A DNA stretch of 64,000 nt, taken from NCBI GenBank assembly GCA_017745075.1, contig JAGIAD010000029.1:496001-560000 (forward strand), in the 5' to 3' direction. Shown in pieces: positions 56,749 to 64,000 of this stretch. The notes under the pieces are model-generated. The model saw only the letters and a list, made by a program, of their open reading frames with translations, was not told where the DNA came from and did not search any database. The translations under genes and the position numbers were made by a program. Within the stretch, counting starts at the first letter, position 1; every line of letters starts with the position of its first letter. The stretch is from Sphingobacteriaceae bacterium (lineage in GTDB: Bacteria; Bacteroidota; Bacteroidia; Sphingobacteriales; Sphingobacteriaceae).

Positions 56749-57265
56749 TTTTTTCACGCAGATAGCCCAATTGCAGATTAAAGGCTCTTTGCAAATCACA
56801 ATAGAACAGGGCGTAGATAACCTTTGGATTGTATCGGTTTTGCTCCAAAATGAGAAGTGTGGCGATCAGGCTAAAAACATCATCATACCCTGTGTATTAA
56901 AGGGTACATCTAAAGAGCTGGACACAGATTTTTTCGGAACAATAACCTCACCCCTTGAAATGACATCAGGGCTGATGTCCAACATGGAAGACTTTATGAA
57001 GCAGTTGGAAGTCGCAAAACAGCAGTCTGTAATGGAAAAGGAAAAAGCCGAGAAAACCAAAAAAGAACAGGAAGCAAAGACCAAAAAATTCACGGAAGCC
57101 ATGCAAAAAGCAGAGGTTTTGGAAAAGGAAGGGAAATTTAAAGAAGCATGGACAGCATTGCCAAAAATTGGTGATTTTCCTGAACAGGCTGAAGCCATCC
57201 GTAAACGGATGAACGATCTGGAAAAATTCCTCGCACCAAGTCTATTTGGAGAATCTATCAATTAA
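56735..57265 (+). CDS. PRTRC system protein E
   Basis: 176 residues. The N-terminal block METTNFFTQIAQLQIKGS and GVDNLWIVSVLLQNEKCGDQA is typical of PRTRC protein E. A long charged helix (about 85-130, rich in Glu and Lys) follows, and the C terminus ends KFLAPSLFG. Role unknown; PRTRC cassettes sit on plasmids and integrative elements. It overlaps the previous gene by 14 bp and precedes PRTRC C by 18 bp. Confidence 0.85.
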   Translation: METTNFFTQIAQLQIKGSLQITIEQGVDNLWIVSVLLQNEKCGDQAKNIIIPCVLKGTSKELDTDFFGTITSPLEMTSGLMSNMEDFMKQLEVAKQQSVMEKEKAEKTKKEQEAKTKKFTEAMQKAEVLEKEGKFKEAWTALPKIGDFPEQAEAIRKRMNDLEKFLAPSLFGESIN

Positions 57266-57283
57266 CCCTTAAAATAAATAATT

Positions 57284-57502
57284 ATGTTATTAGCAACTCA
57301 TCTTGAAAGAGTATTCATACTCAATGATAAAGGACAGGAAATCAAACTGTCTGATCCTGAACCCAAATGGAGCGCAGAGGCAGTATTAAATTTCTACGCA
57401 AACACCTACCCCATTCTGACGACCGCTAAAATATCAGCCCCAAAGATTAAGGACGACACTGTCCAATACCATTTTGAAAGTGTAATGGGTACAAAAGGAT
57501 AA
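57284..57502 (+). CDS. PRTRC system protein C
   Basis: 72 residues. The core DPEPKWSAEAVLNFYANTYPILTTAKI is characteristic of PRTRC protein C, a ubiquitin-like small protein in the ThiF-related cassette. A ubiquitin-like partner fits the ThiF-type adenylating enzyme encoded downstream. It ends MGTKG with a terminal Gly, which could matter if the C terminus is activated; that is inference. Confidence 0.85.
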   Translation: MLLATHLERVFILNDKGQEIKLSDPEPKWSAEAVLNFYANTYPILTTAKISAPKIKDDTVQYHFESVMGTKG

Positions 57503-57519
57503 CCTTAAAATCAAAAACA

Positions 57520-58704
57520 ATGAATTATGCAACGACCTGTAATATCGGGAACAATAAAAACACCCGAAGAAAAAAAGCAAAGGCAGTTGAACCGACAACT
57601 GCACGACTTCGCCCACTGGATGAAGCGGACAAGGGACACGCAGGAAATCAGAAAAGACAAAAGGAAATCGGTTCCTATATCGATGCTCCCAATGGTTTTC
57701 TAAAAACCCGTTTTCTTCCCAAACTGAAAGAGGAACATTCCTTACAAGTCTTTCAGGAAAATGAACATTTGGAAAGGGACTTTTATAGCTCCCTTTCTCA
57801 ACTTTCGGCACATTACGGACTTATTCCCTTCGATATTACTCCGTTTCCATTTCCCTACAATATGACACTCTCCCTGTGGAATACCAAAATACAGCTCAAA
57901 GCAAGGTTTGCCTCTGTAGACTGCATGGAATTGGTACAAGAAGAAGACAGGTATTTCCTGAAAACCGAAGAAAGGTGCAGAACGGGCGGAACACTCTTTT
58001 ATATACCTGTAGCTCCACTTTACATGATGCTTAAGGATAAGCAAAGACGGAAAACAGCCCAACTGCTTTTATCGGTTTGCAGTTACCTCTATCATATTGC
58101 AGATATTCCTTATTACAGGCAGGAGGACAGCTATCTGTACTGGCAATATGAAATGATGCGGGATTGGGTGGAACAGGACGAAGAATTCGAAGAAAGGCAG
58201 GATGATATAGCGGAACTCCAAAAGGCAGTATGGATAGGCGACCACATCGAACAGAAAATCTATAACCGTAAAACCCTTTCTGCTTTTCAGTACAGGTTAA
58301 ATAGCTTTAAAGCGGATGACCCATTTGATGAAGAATGTCTTCAGTGTGCCAAACTAGCCTTTAATCTTTACAATGACTATCCACAGGAAAGCATTTTTCG
58401 GAATTCCATACTAATGAATAAAGATATAGATAGTGATGAAATAGACGAAGTCATCCCGATGGAAAAATACATTTCGTTTTGGGCAGAGAGCAAATCGTTT
58501 ATTTCGGAGAGTCTTACCGAATGTATCAACAATGAATTTAACGAATATGGGGAAATTGATGAACCAACAGTTTTCAAAATTTTTAACGGAAAACCTTTAC
58601 CTGTTAAAGACCTGAATTTTGAAACCCGTCTTTTCGACTTGTTGGACGAACTCATTTATTTGTTGAACAACTACAAAAAACAAAAAAATGGAAACCACAA
58701 ATAA
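57520..58704 (+). CDS. Probable PRTRC system protein F-like
   Basis: 394 residues by the first ATG; the first roughly 45 residues are Lys/Arg/Thr-rich and overlap another plausible frame, so the true start may be later. The body is helical (TAQLLLSVCSYLYHIADIPYY, DSYLYWQYEMMRDWVEQDEE) with an acidic middle. Position between PRTRC C and B suggests the F component, but the sequence itself gives only weak recognition. The end overlaps PRTRC B by 17 bp. Confidence 0.55.
   Translation: MNYATTCNIGNNKNTRRKKAKAVEPTTARLRPLDEADKGHAGNQKRQKEIGSYIDAPNGFLKTRFLPKLKEEHSLQVFQENEHLERDFYSSLSQLSAHYGLIPFDITPFPFPYNMTLSLWNTKIQLKARFASVDCMELVQEEDRYFLKTEERCRTGGTLFYIPVAPLYMMLKDKQRRKTAQLLLSVCSYLYHIADIPYYRQEDSYLYWQYEMMRDWVEQDEEFEERQDDIAELQKAVWIGDHIEQKIYNRKTLSAFQYRLNSFKADDPFDEECLQCAKLAFNLYNDYPQESIFRNSILMNKDIDSDEIDEVIPMEKYISFWAESKSFISESLTECINNEFNEYGEIDEPTVFKIFNGKPLPVKDLNFETRLFDLLDELIYLLNNYKKQKNGNHK
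57527..57703 (+). CDS. Overlapping small ORF before the PRTRC F-like gene
   Basis: A 58-residue frame starting MQRPVISGTIKTPEEKKQ lies 7 bp inside the previous call in another frame and reads as a coding-like basic helix (RQLHDFAHWMKRTRDTQEI). It stops at 57703. It may be the real product here, with the large gene starting later, or a frameshifted 5' part of the large gene. Confidence 0.4.
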   Translation: MQRPVISGTIKTPEEKKQRQLNRQLHDFAHWMKRTRDTQEIRKDKRKSVPISMLPMVF

Positions 58705-59413
58705 CACCTCACAAAATTTCGGGACACTTTACCATCCCAAATCCGCACTAATTTTTTATCAGACTTTACAATCAAACCCCGATTGCTATGTAGAATCCTT
58801 TGATATAGACAGGAACGGTAACCTGATTAATGCCCACCCGCTAACCGTAAGGGAGGCGGGGCAACTCGCCAAATCACTGAAAATAGAAAGCGACAGTAAA
58901 AAACCCTTTTTAAAATCCAGTGGAATTATCGGTAGCCATATCCTATCCATCGACCCTACCCATAATGGCAAAGTAATATGGTACAGCAAGGCGCAAAGCA
59001 GAGGGCTGTATTTTGTGGAAAGCTTGGGCATCCCCAATGGGCATGCTAACACCCCTGCCCTTTTATGGGTTGCTGACCGTCACAGACTTTCTGTATATGC
59101 GCTCAAAGCAGATAGAAGGCCAACAGATAAAACCCCGCTTTATCATGCACCATTTTTTAATGTCAATTCGGGAGGCGTAGTCTGTATGGGATCAGTCGAT
59201 GTCAATATTAAAAAGACAACTTCTTTAGAAGAATTTACCACGGCTTGGGAAAACTATTTCTTCAACTCCTATTTCAGCCACCTGATGGAAAGTCATAATC
59301 CCGTTAAGGGAAATGCGGTAAGCCTATGGAAAAGGCTGATCGGTAATGACAAACCTTTTCCAAAAGAAAAATTAGTACAAAGTTCCAAAACCCTAAAAAA
59401 TCTATTACAATGA
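58688..59413 (+). CDS. PRTRC system protein B
   Basis: 241 residues. Segments LYHPKSALIFYQTLQ, NAHPLTVREAGQLAKSL and TTAWENYFFNSYFSHLME-type are typical of PRTRC protein B. No catalytic motif is visible. The gene starts inside the previous one (17 bp overlap) and its end overlaps the ThiF gene by 4 bp (ATGA), so all are translated from one message. Confidence 0.85.
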   Translation: METTNNTSQNFGTLYHPKSALIFYQTLQSNPDCYVESFDIDRNGNLINAHPLTVREAGQLAKSLKIESDSKKPFLKSSGIIGSHILSIDPTHNGKVIWYSKAQSRGLYFVESLGIPNGHANTPALLWVADRHRLSVYALKADRRPTDKTPLYHAPFFNVNSGGVVCMGSVDVNIKKTTSLEEFTTAWENYFFNSYFSHLMESHNPVKGNAVSLWKRLIGNDKPFPKEKLVQSSKTLKNLLQ

Positions 59414-60216
59414 CCATTAACACTAAATCAAGGATACATTTCACGGATAATTACCTGCTCGATCCTCCTAACCCGATTGAGATCAACCTCATTGGGGCAG
59501 GCGGTACAGGCTCAAAGGTTCTGACTGCCCTTTTAGAGATGAACCATTCGCTAAACGAGTTGGGACACGCAGGACTTTCAGTGCGCTTATGGGATGACGA
59601 CATTGTCACCAACGCTAATTTCGGGAGGCAACGATTTGCCGAGAGCGAGGAAGGGTTATACAAATCGGTCGCACTCATTAACCGAGCCAACCGATGGGCG
59701 GGTACGAACTGGAGAGCGGAAACCGTAAAGTTCGAAAAGAACACACTTGGAAAAATGCCTGAAAATGCCAAAGCAAACATATACATATCTTGCGTAGACA
59801 GCGTAAAGGCACGGTTTGAAATAGCCGAAATTTTAAAGGAAGTAAAAAACAGCTTTGCATACAGAAATTGCCCTAAATACTGGATGGATTTCGGCAACGG
59901 AAAACTTACGGGGCAGGTGGTCCTTTCCACCATCGGCACTTTACACCAGCCAAATTCAGAAAAATATGAAACGGTGGCAAATCTTCCGTGTGTTACCGAT
60001 GAGTTTGGCGAGTTGCTGAAACAATCGGAAACCGAAGATGACACGCCAAGTTGTTCGCTTGCTGAAGCACTGGTAAAACAGGACTTGTTTATTAATGGTA
60101 CATTGGCACAAATGGGTAGTTCATTGCTCTGGAATATGTTCCGCAACGGGATGACAGAAAACAGGGGATTTTTCTTAAATCTTAGAGATTTTCGTTCACA
60201 ACCCCTAAAATTGTAA
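59410..60216 (+). CDS. PRTRC system ThiF family protein
   Basis: 268 residues with an E1-like adenylation fold: nucleotide loop LIGAGGTGSKVL (GAGGTGS at 29-35), WDDDIVTNANFGRQ with the Asp and Arg used to bind ATP, and SCVDSVKARFE after the second strand. ThiF/E1 enzymes adenylate the C terminus of a ubiquitin-like protein; the small PRTRC C protein is a candidate partner. It closes the cassette. No JAB-like (PRTRC A) or ParB gene is seen nearby. Confidence 0.88.
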   Translation: MTINTKSRIHFTDNYLLDPPNPIEINLIGAGGTGSKVLTALLEMNHSLNELGHAGLSVRLWDDDIVTNANFGRQRFAESEEGLYKSVALINRANRWAGTNWRAETVKFEKNTLGKMPENAKANIYISCVDSVKARFEIAEILKEVKNSFAYRNCPKYWMDFGNGKLTGQVVLSTIGTLHQPNSEKYETVANLPCVTDEFGELLKQSETEDDTPSCSLAEALVKQDLFINGTLAQMGSSLLWNMFRNGMTENRGFFLNLRDFRSQPLKL

Positions 60217-60224
60217 CGCGCTAA

Positions 60225-60240
60225 GCCCGAAATTTCGGGC
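60225..60240. repeat. 16-bp perfect palindrome after the ThiF gene
   Basis: GCCCGAAATTTCGGGC (60225-60240) is perfectly palindromic and lies 8 bp past the ThiF stop. With flanking GCG/CGC arms it looks REP-like or terminator-like, but it lacks a T-run. Confidence 0.65.
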
Positions 60241-60555
60241 GGCGCAATGACAACCATTCTCTTCGCTCATGGACGTCTTTGCGCGTAAAATCGGTGCAAC
60301 ACTGTACGCCAATACCCTACAACTTCGTTCCTAAACCTTATCGTACACTGTTGCGGGCTTTTTGCGGGGATATTCCTTATATCCCAGTTCTCAATATGCT
60401 TTTTCTTCTTATCACTAATAATGAACTTCGGGGCTTTTTTAATCGAGCCACCTTAGCTCAACATTCTATTTGTCCGGCCATGAAAGATTGACATTGTTTT
60501 CTTAAGTCAATAAAAAAGTGTTTGCCATTCTCAATTATTCCTTTCATTTTTCTAT

Positions 60556-60588
60556 AAAAGTAGGCACGCATCACACATGCCTACTTTT
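60556..60588 (-). terminator. Intrinsic terminator of the toxin operon
   Basis: AAAAGTAGGCA (60556-60566) pairs with TGCCTACTTTT (60578-60588) across an 11-nt loop. Read on the minus strand the stem ends in a T-run, 20 bp past the stop of the candidate immunity gene. Confidence 0.8.
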
Positions 60589-60608
60589 AAGAGTATAATC
60601 ATCTGGCT

Positions 60609-61340
60609 CTAATGCAAAAACTCATAATCTTCATAAGTGCTCAATGGTTCAACAGGCATCAGTTCAACAGGAACCAGCTCACTATTAAGGTCGATTTCGT
60701 AACCTTTAATCCAAGCGAGTTTACACAACCCCGACGTGTCGATGGAGAAAAATTTACAGATTAATGGATCAGTATTTCTTTTCTTATGCGTCTTTAGCAT
60801 TAGTTGCAGCCCTGTTTCAATCTGATCTTTACTTCCAGATAAAAAACCATTTAAAACATCAACAGTATTAACCCACCATTTAAAACGGGGAACCTGAACC
60901 AGGCGTTCAAGATTGCGAATATTGTGTGCCAGTTCATCCTGGTTATTTAGCAAAATATTTTGAACAGCGTTGGGTAATTGAAAACCGATATTCACGGTAT
61001 CATTTATTGAATTTTTGAGTGTACTGTAGCGCTGTATAAGATCCTTATTGTCGGATAATAAAGCATAGCTAATCTGATAGATGCCACTATCAATGATTCT
61101 TCTGTCAAAAGTTACGCTCATGTATTCTGCAACGCGGGCCGCCTTATAAAAGAATTCTTTCGCTTCAGCATAATCTCTTTTTATATATATTGCATATATA
61201 GCTTTCACTCTTGCACTTCCTTCAAAAGAAGGAATAAAGAAAAATTTCCCATTTTCTACAGACGATACCTTACCCTCAATATCTGGATCTGATTCCAAAT
61301 AAGATTTATAAGCCATTTCCAACTGTTCGATTCTATCCAT
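60609..61340 (-). CDS. Candidate immunity protein for the upstream toxin
   Basis: 243 residues, mostly helical, no signal peptide. Segments such as VKAIYAIYIKRDYAEAKEFFYKAA resemble immunity proteins that form helical repeats (Imm49-like appearance, not certain). It starts 7 bp after the toxin gene and shares its operon and terminator, the standard layout for polymorphic toxin and immunity. It is cytoplasmic, where a nuclease toxin would need to be neutralised. Immunity function is inferred from position. Confidence 0.62.
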   Translation of the reverse strand: MDRIEQLEMAYKSYLESDPDIEGKVSSVENGKFFFIPSFEGSARVKAIYAIYIKRDYAEAKEFFYKAARVAEYMSVTFDRRIIDSGIYQISYALLSDNKDLIQRYSTLKNSINDTVNIGFQLPNAVQNILLNNQDELAHNIRNLERLVQVPRFKWWVNTVDVLNGFLSGSKDQIETGLQLMLKTHKKRNTDPLICKFFSIDTSGLCKLAWIKGYEIDLNSELVPVELMPVEPLSTYEDYEFLH

Positions 61341-61347
61341 ATTAGTA

Positions 61348-63522
61348 TTAGTAGTAACTTAGCTTGGCTATTATTATTTCTGAAACAGATTTGTCAACCG
61401 CAGTAACCGTTTTAACGATCTTCTCTCGATTGGCTAACAAAGTTGAGGCCAATGCACTTGTAGATGGATTTAATTTCATTTCATCTATCGTTTGATTGAT
61501 CCATTCTTCACTCATTTGTGGTCCTTTATTAGGTGTCCTGGCATTCAATTTAATGTTTCCTTTCGAAGTTACCTGTTTGGCCTCATTTATTATAATTTCC
61601 TCCACATGGCCAGCTGCATTTTTCTTAATGTACACACCATCAAAACCATTATTACTCCCAAATTTAGCATCGTATTTGACAAATCCATCGGCTTGGAAGA
61701 GTTCATCACACAACGCTTCTGTTTTTGTTCCATATGCATCGGCGTTTAAAACGATGTCATCTATTTTGCTCTTGAGACTTGAAGCCATTGGTTTAAGACG
61801 ATGAGCCGATTGTTCCAGCAAGTATCCACTTAGATTTGTTAAAGTTTTATCTGCAGGTTTTATTGCTCTAAGTGCCTTAACGGCGCTAAAGCTAAACTCA
61901 CCTACGGCTAATTTCACGAAACGAATAGACCCTTTGGCACTTTTGACCGCCCGGTAAGCTATTTTACCTGCTACCGTTGAAATCGGTTTAGTGATGATCT
62001 TTGTTGTAGTCCTTACCCATTTCCCTCCTGTTGAGACCCATCCCCAAACCGGTATGGCGGCACTGACACTTAACGCCGCATTAAAGCGATCTCCTTCAAC
62101 AAAGTATATCGCGCCATTTACCAAGTCCGCTGCATCGCCATATACTGGAAACAGCCCCACCACATCGAGCGCGAAATGAAATTTTCCCCTGTAAGTATAA
62201 TAAATTGCAGTCGCAAGAGCCCTTTCTGAGCTCCAATTAGGGTGCATCACTTTAATGGCAGCAAACTCATAGACACAATCTACAATGTCTTCAGCTGTCC
62301 ATTTAGTCCACAAAAATGGTACTGTAACTGGCGGCACATCGTTCGCCTCTATATAATCGAGAAGCTCTGGATTTGCGTTAACAAAGTCCGTGATCTCTCC
62401 AAATGTCATCGTCCTTTGCTCAAAAGGGTCATACACTACACTTAAAGAAGGTATATTTGTTTCATCCTCAAATTCTGGTAATGGCGCGCCTGGACCAGTT
62501 GGATCTTCCGGAAGTGGTGTTAGCTCACTACTGCACGGCATAACCCAATTATACCCTGGAGGTGCTGGATAACTAGGCACTTGGTAATTAGGATCAGGAT
62601 TACAACCTGATGGAGGGTAGTTTCCAGGATCAGGCCCTCCACCTGGTGCAGGGTTCATTATTCGTGGATCTGAAGGCGTACCACCTCCCTTCACATCATC
62701 GGGATCGAGAGGATCATCGTCATTTGGACAGATCGTACAATCTGTTGTTATCCACGTACAGAACTGCTTCGCACAGTATTGTAAACACATATCACAATAA
62801 CTCGGACTACATGGATACAGCTTTGGACACGTACCAGTCGATATACGAATGCAATAGTAATCCCCGGCTCCACTTGGGTCGGGAATCACTTCGTTGATAT
62901 CGCCCGTATTCATAAGTTTGCCAGTACTGCTTAATCGCTGTTGTTTGTTGGATTTAATTTTGGATATGACCTGACCGTTTATATAGTCATAAAACCTAAT
63001 ACTGCTCCCGTTCCAATCTCTAATTAAAATTCTGCCAGAATATGAATCCCTTTTACCATAAAGCCATGCAGAATCTGGCTTTAGCATTACCCATTCAGCA
63101 CGGATATTCTGCATGCTATCCTTGTACATGTATAGGTAATTGAGACTTGCCAGCGGTAGTAAGGCATTTGTTTTTTTTGTGACTACCGCGTAAGCATTTC
63201 CAAAATCGATAGGTACTTTAATACCCTGACCAGTCGTTCGCACCTGGTTATAAGCATAATCCCACATGGGTTGCTTATTTTTGATAATGTCCGAAGGAGA
63301 AATGTCCTGACCTCCGCCAGAAGTAGACATTAGCCTTTTGGGACCTCCAGCAATTCGAATATTCTTCTCAAAATATTGTTTAGCTTCTGCGATAGATATC
63401 CCATTTTTCAGGTCACTGGAGTTAGGTATTAAATTGTCTTTGCGACAAGCCTGTACTATGAATAGACATAGCAGAAGGAGGCAAGCCATAGCTTTGCCGT
63501 TGTTGAGCATTAATTTTTTCAT
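61348..63522 (-). CDS. Lipoprotein-anchored polymorphic toxin with REase-fold nuclease C terminus
   Basis: 724 residues. The lipoprotein signal ends VQAC at Cys26. A Cys-rich patch (about 228-265, CPKLYPCSPSYCDMCLQYC) precedes a Pro/Gly/Asp-rich linker. A pre-toxin-type module follows (FALDVVGLFPVYGDAADLV, then ALSVSAAIPVWGW). The C-terminal about 110 residues show a PD-(D/E)XK-like arrangement, D628 in GFDGVYIK and E647-A-K649 in IINEAKQ, then QMSEEWINQTIDEM. Toxins of this plan are cell-surface or released effectors in interbacterial competition. No T6SS-specific motif is present. A candidate immunity gene follows by 7 bp. Confidence 0.75.
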   Translation of the reverse strand: MKKLMLNNGKAMACLLLLCLFIVQACRKDNLIPNSSDLKNGISIAEAKQYFEKNIRIAGGPKRLMSTSGGGQDISPSDIIKNKQPMWDYAYNQVRTTGQGIKVPIDFGNAYAVVTKKTNALLPLASLNYLYMYKDSMQNIRAEWVMLKPDSAWLYGKRDSYSGRILIRDWNGSSIRFYDYINGQVISKIKSNKQQRLSSTGKLMNTGDINEVIPDPSGAGDYYCIRISTGTCPKLYPCSPSYCDMCLQYCAKQFCTWITTDCTICPNDDDPLDPDDVKGGGTPSDPRIMNPAPGGGPDPGNYPPSGCNPDPNYQVPSYPAPPGYNWVMPCSSELTPLPEDPTGPGAPLPEFEDETNIPSLSVVYDPFEQRTMTFGEITDFVNANPELLDYIEANDVPPVTVPFLWTKWTAEDIVDCVYEFAAIKVMHPNWSSERALATAIYYTYRGKFHFALDVVGLFPVYGDAADLVNGAIYFVEGDRFNAALSVSAAIPVWGWVSTGGKWVRTTTKIITKPISTVAGKIAYRAVKSAKGSIRFVKLAVGEFSFSAVKALRAIKPADKTLTNLSGYLLEQSAHRLKPMASSLKSKIDDIVLNADAYGTKTEALCDELFQADGFVKYDAKFGSNNGFDGVYIKKNAAGHVEEIIINEAKQVTSKGNIKLNARTPNKGPQMSEEWINQTIDEMKLNPSTSALASTLLANREKIVKTVTAVDKSVSEIIIAKLSYY

Positions 63523-64000
63523 GATTAAGTTTAATAGTTTTCGGTATGGGCAATATTGGCATTATTTATTTTTAATCAAAGCCTCACAGCCTTACTTTAC
63601 ACCAAATACCCTCCCACTAATACCAACCCTGTTATTTGTTTGACCAAAAAGGAAAAAAAACGAGGAGTAAATACGGTTTATGTATAAAAATGATAGAAAA
63701 GATGGCTCATCTTAACCAGGCAAAATCACAAAAAATCCTGAACGTTCTGTCAGGACTTAAAAAATTTGCAATCAGATCGAGTCAGTACCTATCAAAGCGT
63801 ACCTTCCTATATACAAAACGGCTAAAGCTGGTAAAAAATGGGTAAGTAACGGAAAATATTGGTTTGGATTTGGAATTGGAGTAGATACTAAACTTTTCGG
63901 GTTTTAATTTCAGAATCCGAAACCATCAAAAAATAGTTTAATAACAGCAGCGACATAATTTTTGATGGTCTTTATTATCTTATGACACTTAATAGTATTA
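63523..64000 (+). other. Region upstream of the toxin gene with a possible gene fragment
   Basis: 478 bp. It should hold the toxin promoter on the minus strand. From about 63754 to 63906 a plus-strand frame with no start codon reads coding-like (KTAKAGKKWVSNGKYWFGFG, ending DTKLFGF). An upstream frame (63702-63845) could connect with it by a frameshift. This looks like the tail of a decayed or shuffled toxin-type cassette. No family recognised. Confidence 0.3.

Larger units (their letters stand above)
60217..60608. other. Intergenic region between the PRTRC cassette and the toxin locus
   Basis: 392 bp between convergent genes. It holds the 16-bp palindrome and the terminator described separately. 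A TTG-initiated 70-codon frame (60279-60491) has no recognisable family and is not called. No second copy of the tRNA fragment was seen here. Confidence 0.5.

Noticed and set aside
59451..60257. 268-codon minus-strand open frame
   Set aside because: Antisense to the ThiF gene, which has a clear GAGGTGS motif and coupled overlap with its neighbour; the minus frame is Ser/Phe/Pro-rich shadow.
60279..60491. 70-codon frame between the PRTRC and toxin regions
   Set aside because: TTG start, no recognisable motif and no partner gene; treated as chance.
1..64000. CRISPR array or cas genes
   Set aside because: No regularly spaced direct repeats and no Cas-like proteins were seen.

Overview
The window looks like a chromosome segment from a Bacteroidota species, most likely Pedobacter or a close Sphingobacteriaceae relative. 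The reasons are a subtype iii type VI secretion system (T6SSiii), promoter -7 boxes of the TAnnTTTG type, a DUF5977/RHS-like surface protein, a PRTRC cassette of the Bacteroidota layout, and REP-like palindromes of the CGTCATTGCGA type. No rRNA, complete tRNA or CRISPR array was seen.

Layout. (1) 0.2-19.3 kb: T6SSiii locus. A minus-strand run reads from two TssO-like proteins (10.5 kb) through tssP, tssR, tssH/clpV and tssB to tssC, ending at a strong terminator at 1.57 kb. The tube protein gene tssD (hcp) and a small flavin reductase lie beyond it. Baseplate genes tssE and tssF diverge from the run, tssG points the other way, and tssN and tssK follow, then a large TPR protein. No vgrG/tssI and no lipoprotein tssQ are visible. 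(2) 19.4-27.2 kb: an OmpR-type two-component system followed by a complete heavy-metal RND efflux operon (adaptor, CzcA/CusA-like pump, TolC-like channel). (3) 27.2-41.6 kb: a REP-like element, a GH11 xylanase-like lipoprotein, a TetR regulator with two near-identical operator sites bracketing it and a dihydrolipoamide dehydrogenase, GNAT and DinB proteins, a 1268-residue RHS/DUF5977 protein, and two AraC regulators with an aldo/keto reductase and a PRISE-like reductase.

(4) 41.7-60.2 kb: an accessory island. Its left edge carries a 25-bp fragment of a tRNA 3' end with its terminator, as expected of an attachment site. The cargo looks like host defence: a 1033-residue protein with two DUF262 modules fused to an HsdS-like DNA-recognition domain, followed by an ABC-type ATPase; a RES-domain protein; a minus-strand cluster of a proteasome-like Ntn hydrolase, a small peptide and a PIN-like nuclease; and a McrB-N/PUA-like/PD-(D/E)XK protein. 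Next comes plasmid- or ICE-type housekeeping: SSB, DUF932 and a tightly overlapping PRTRC cassette (E, C, probable F, B, ThiF). (5) 60.6-63.5 kb: a lipoprotein-anchored polymorphic toxin with a predicted REase-fold C-terminal nuclease and a downstream candidate immunity gene.

The best candidates for undescribed systems are the DUF262-DUF262-TRD/ATPase pair (42.6-47.7 kb) and the Ntn hydrolase/small protein/PIN-like cluster (49.4-52.0 kb). All functions rest on reading motifs by eye; no database search was run.
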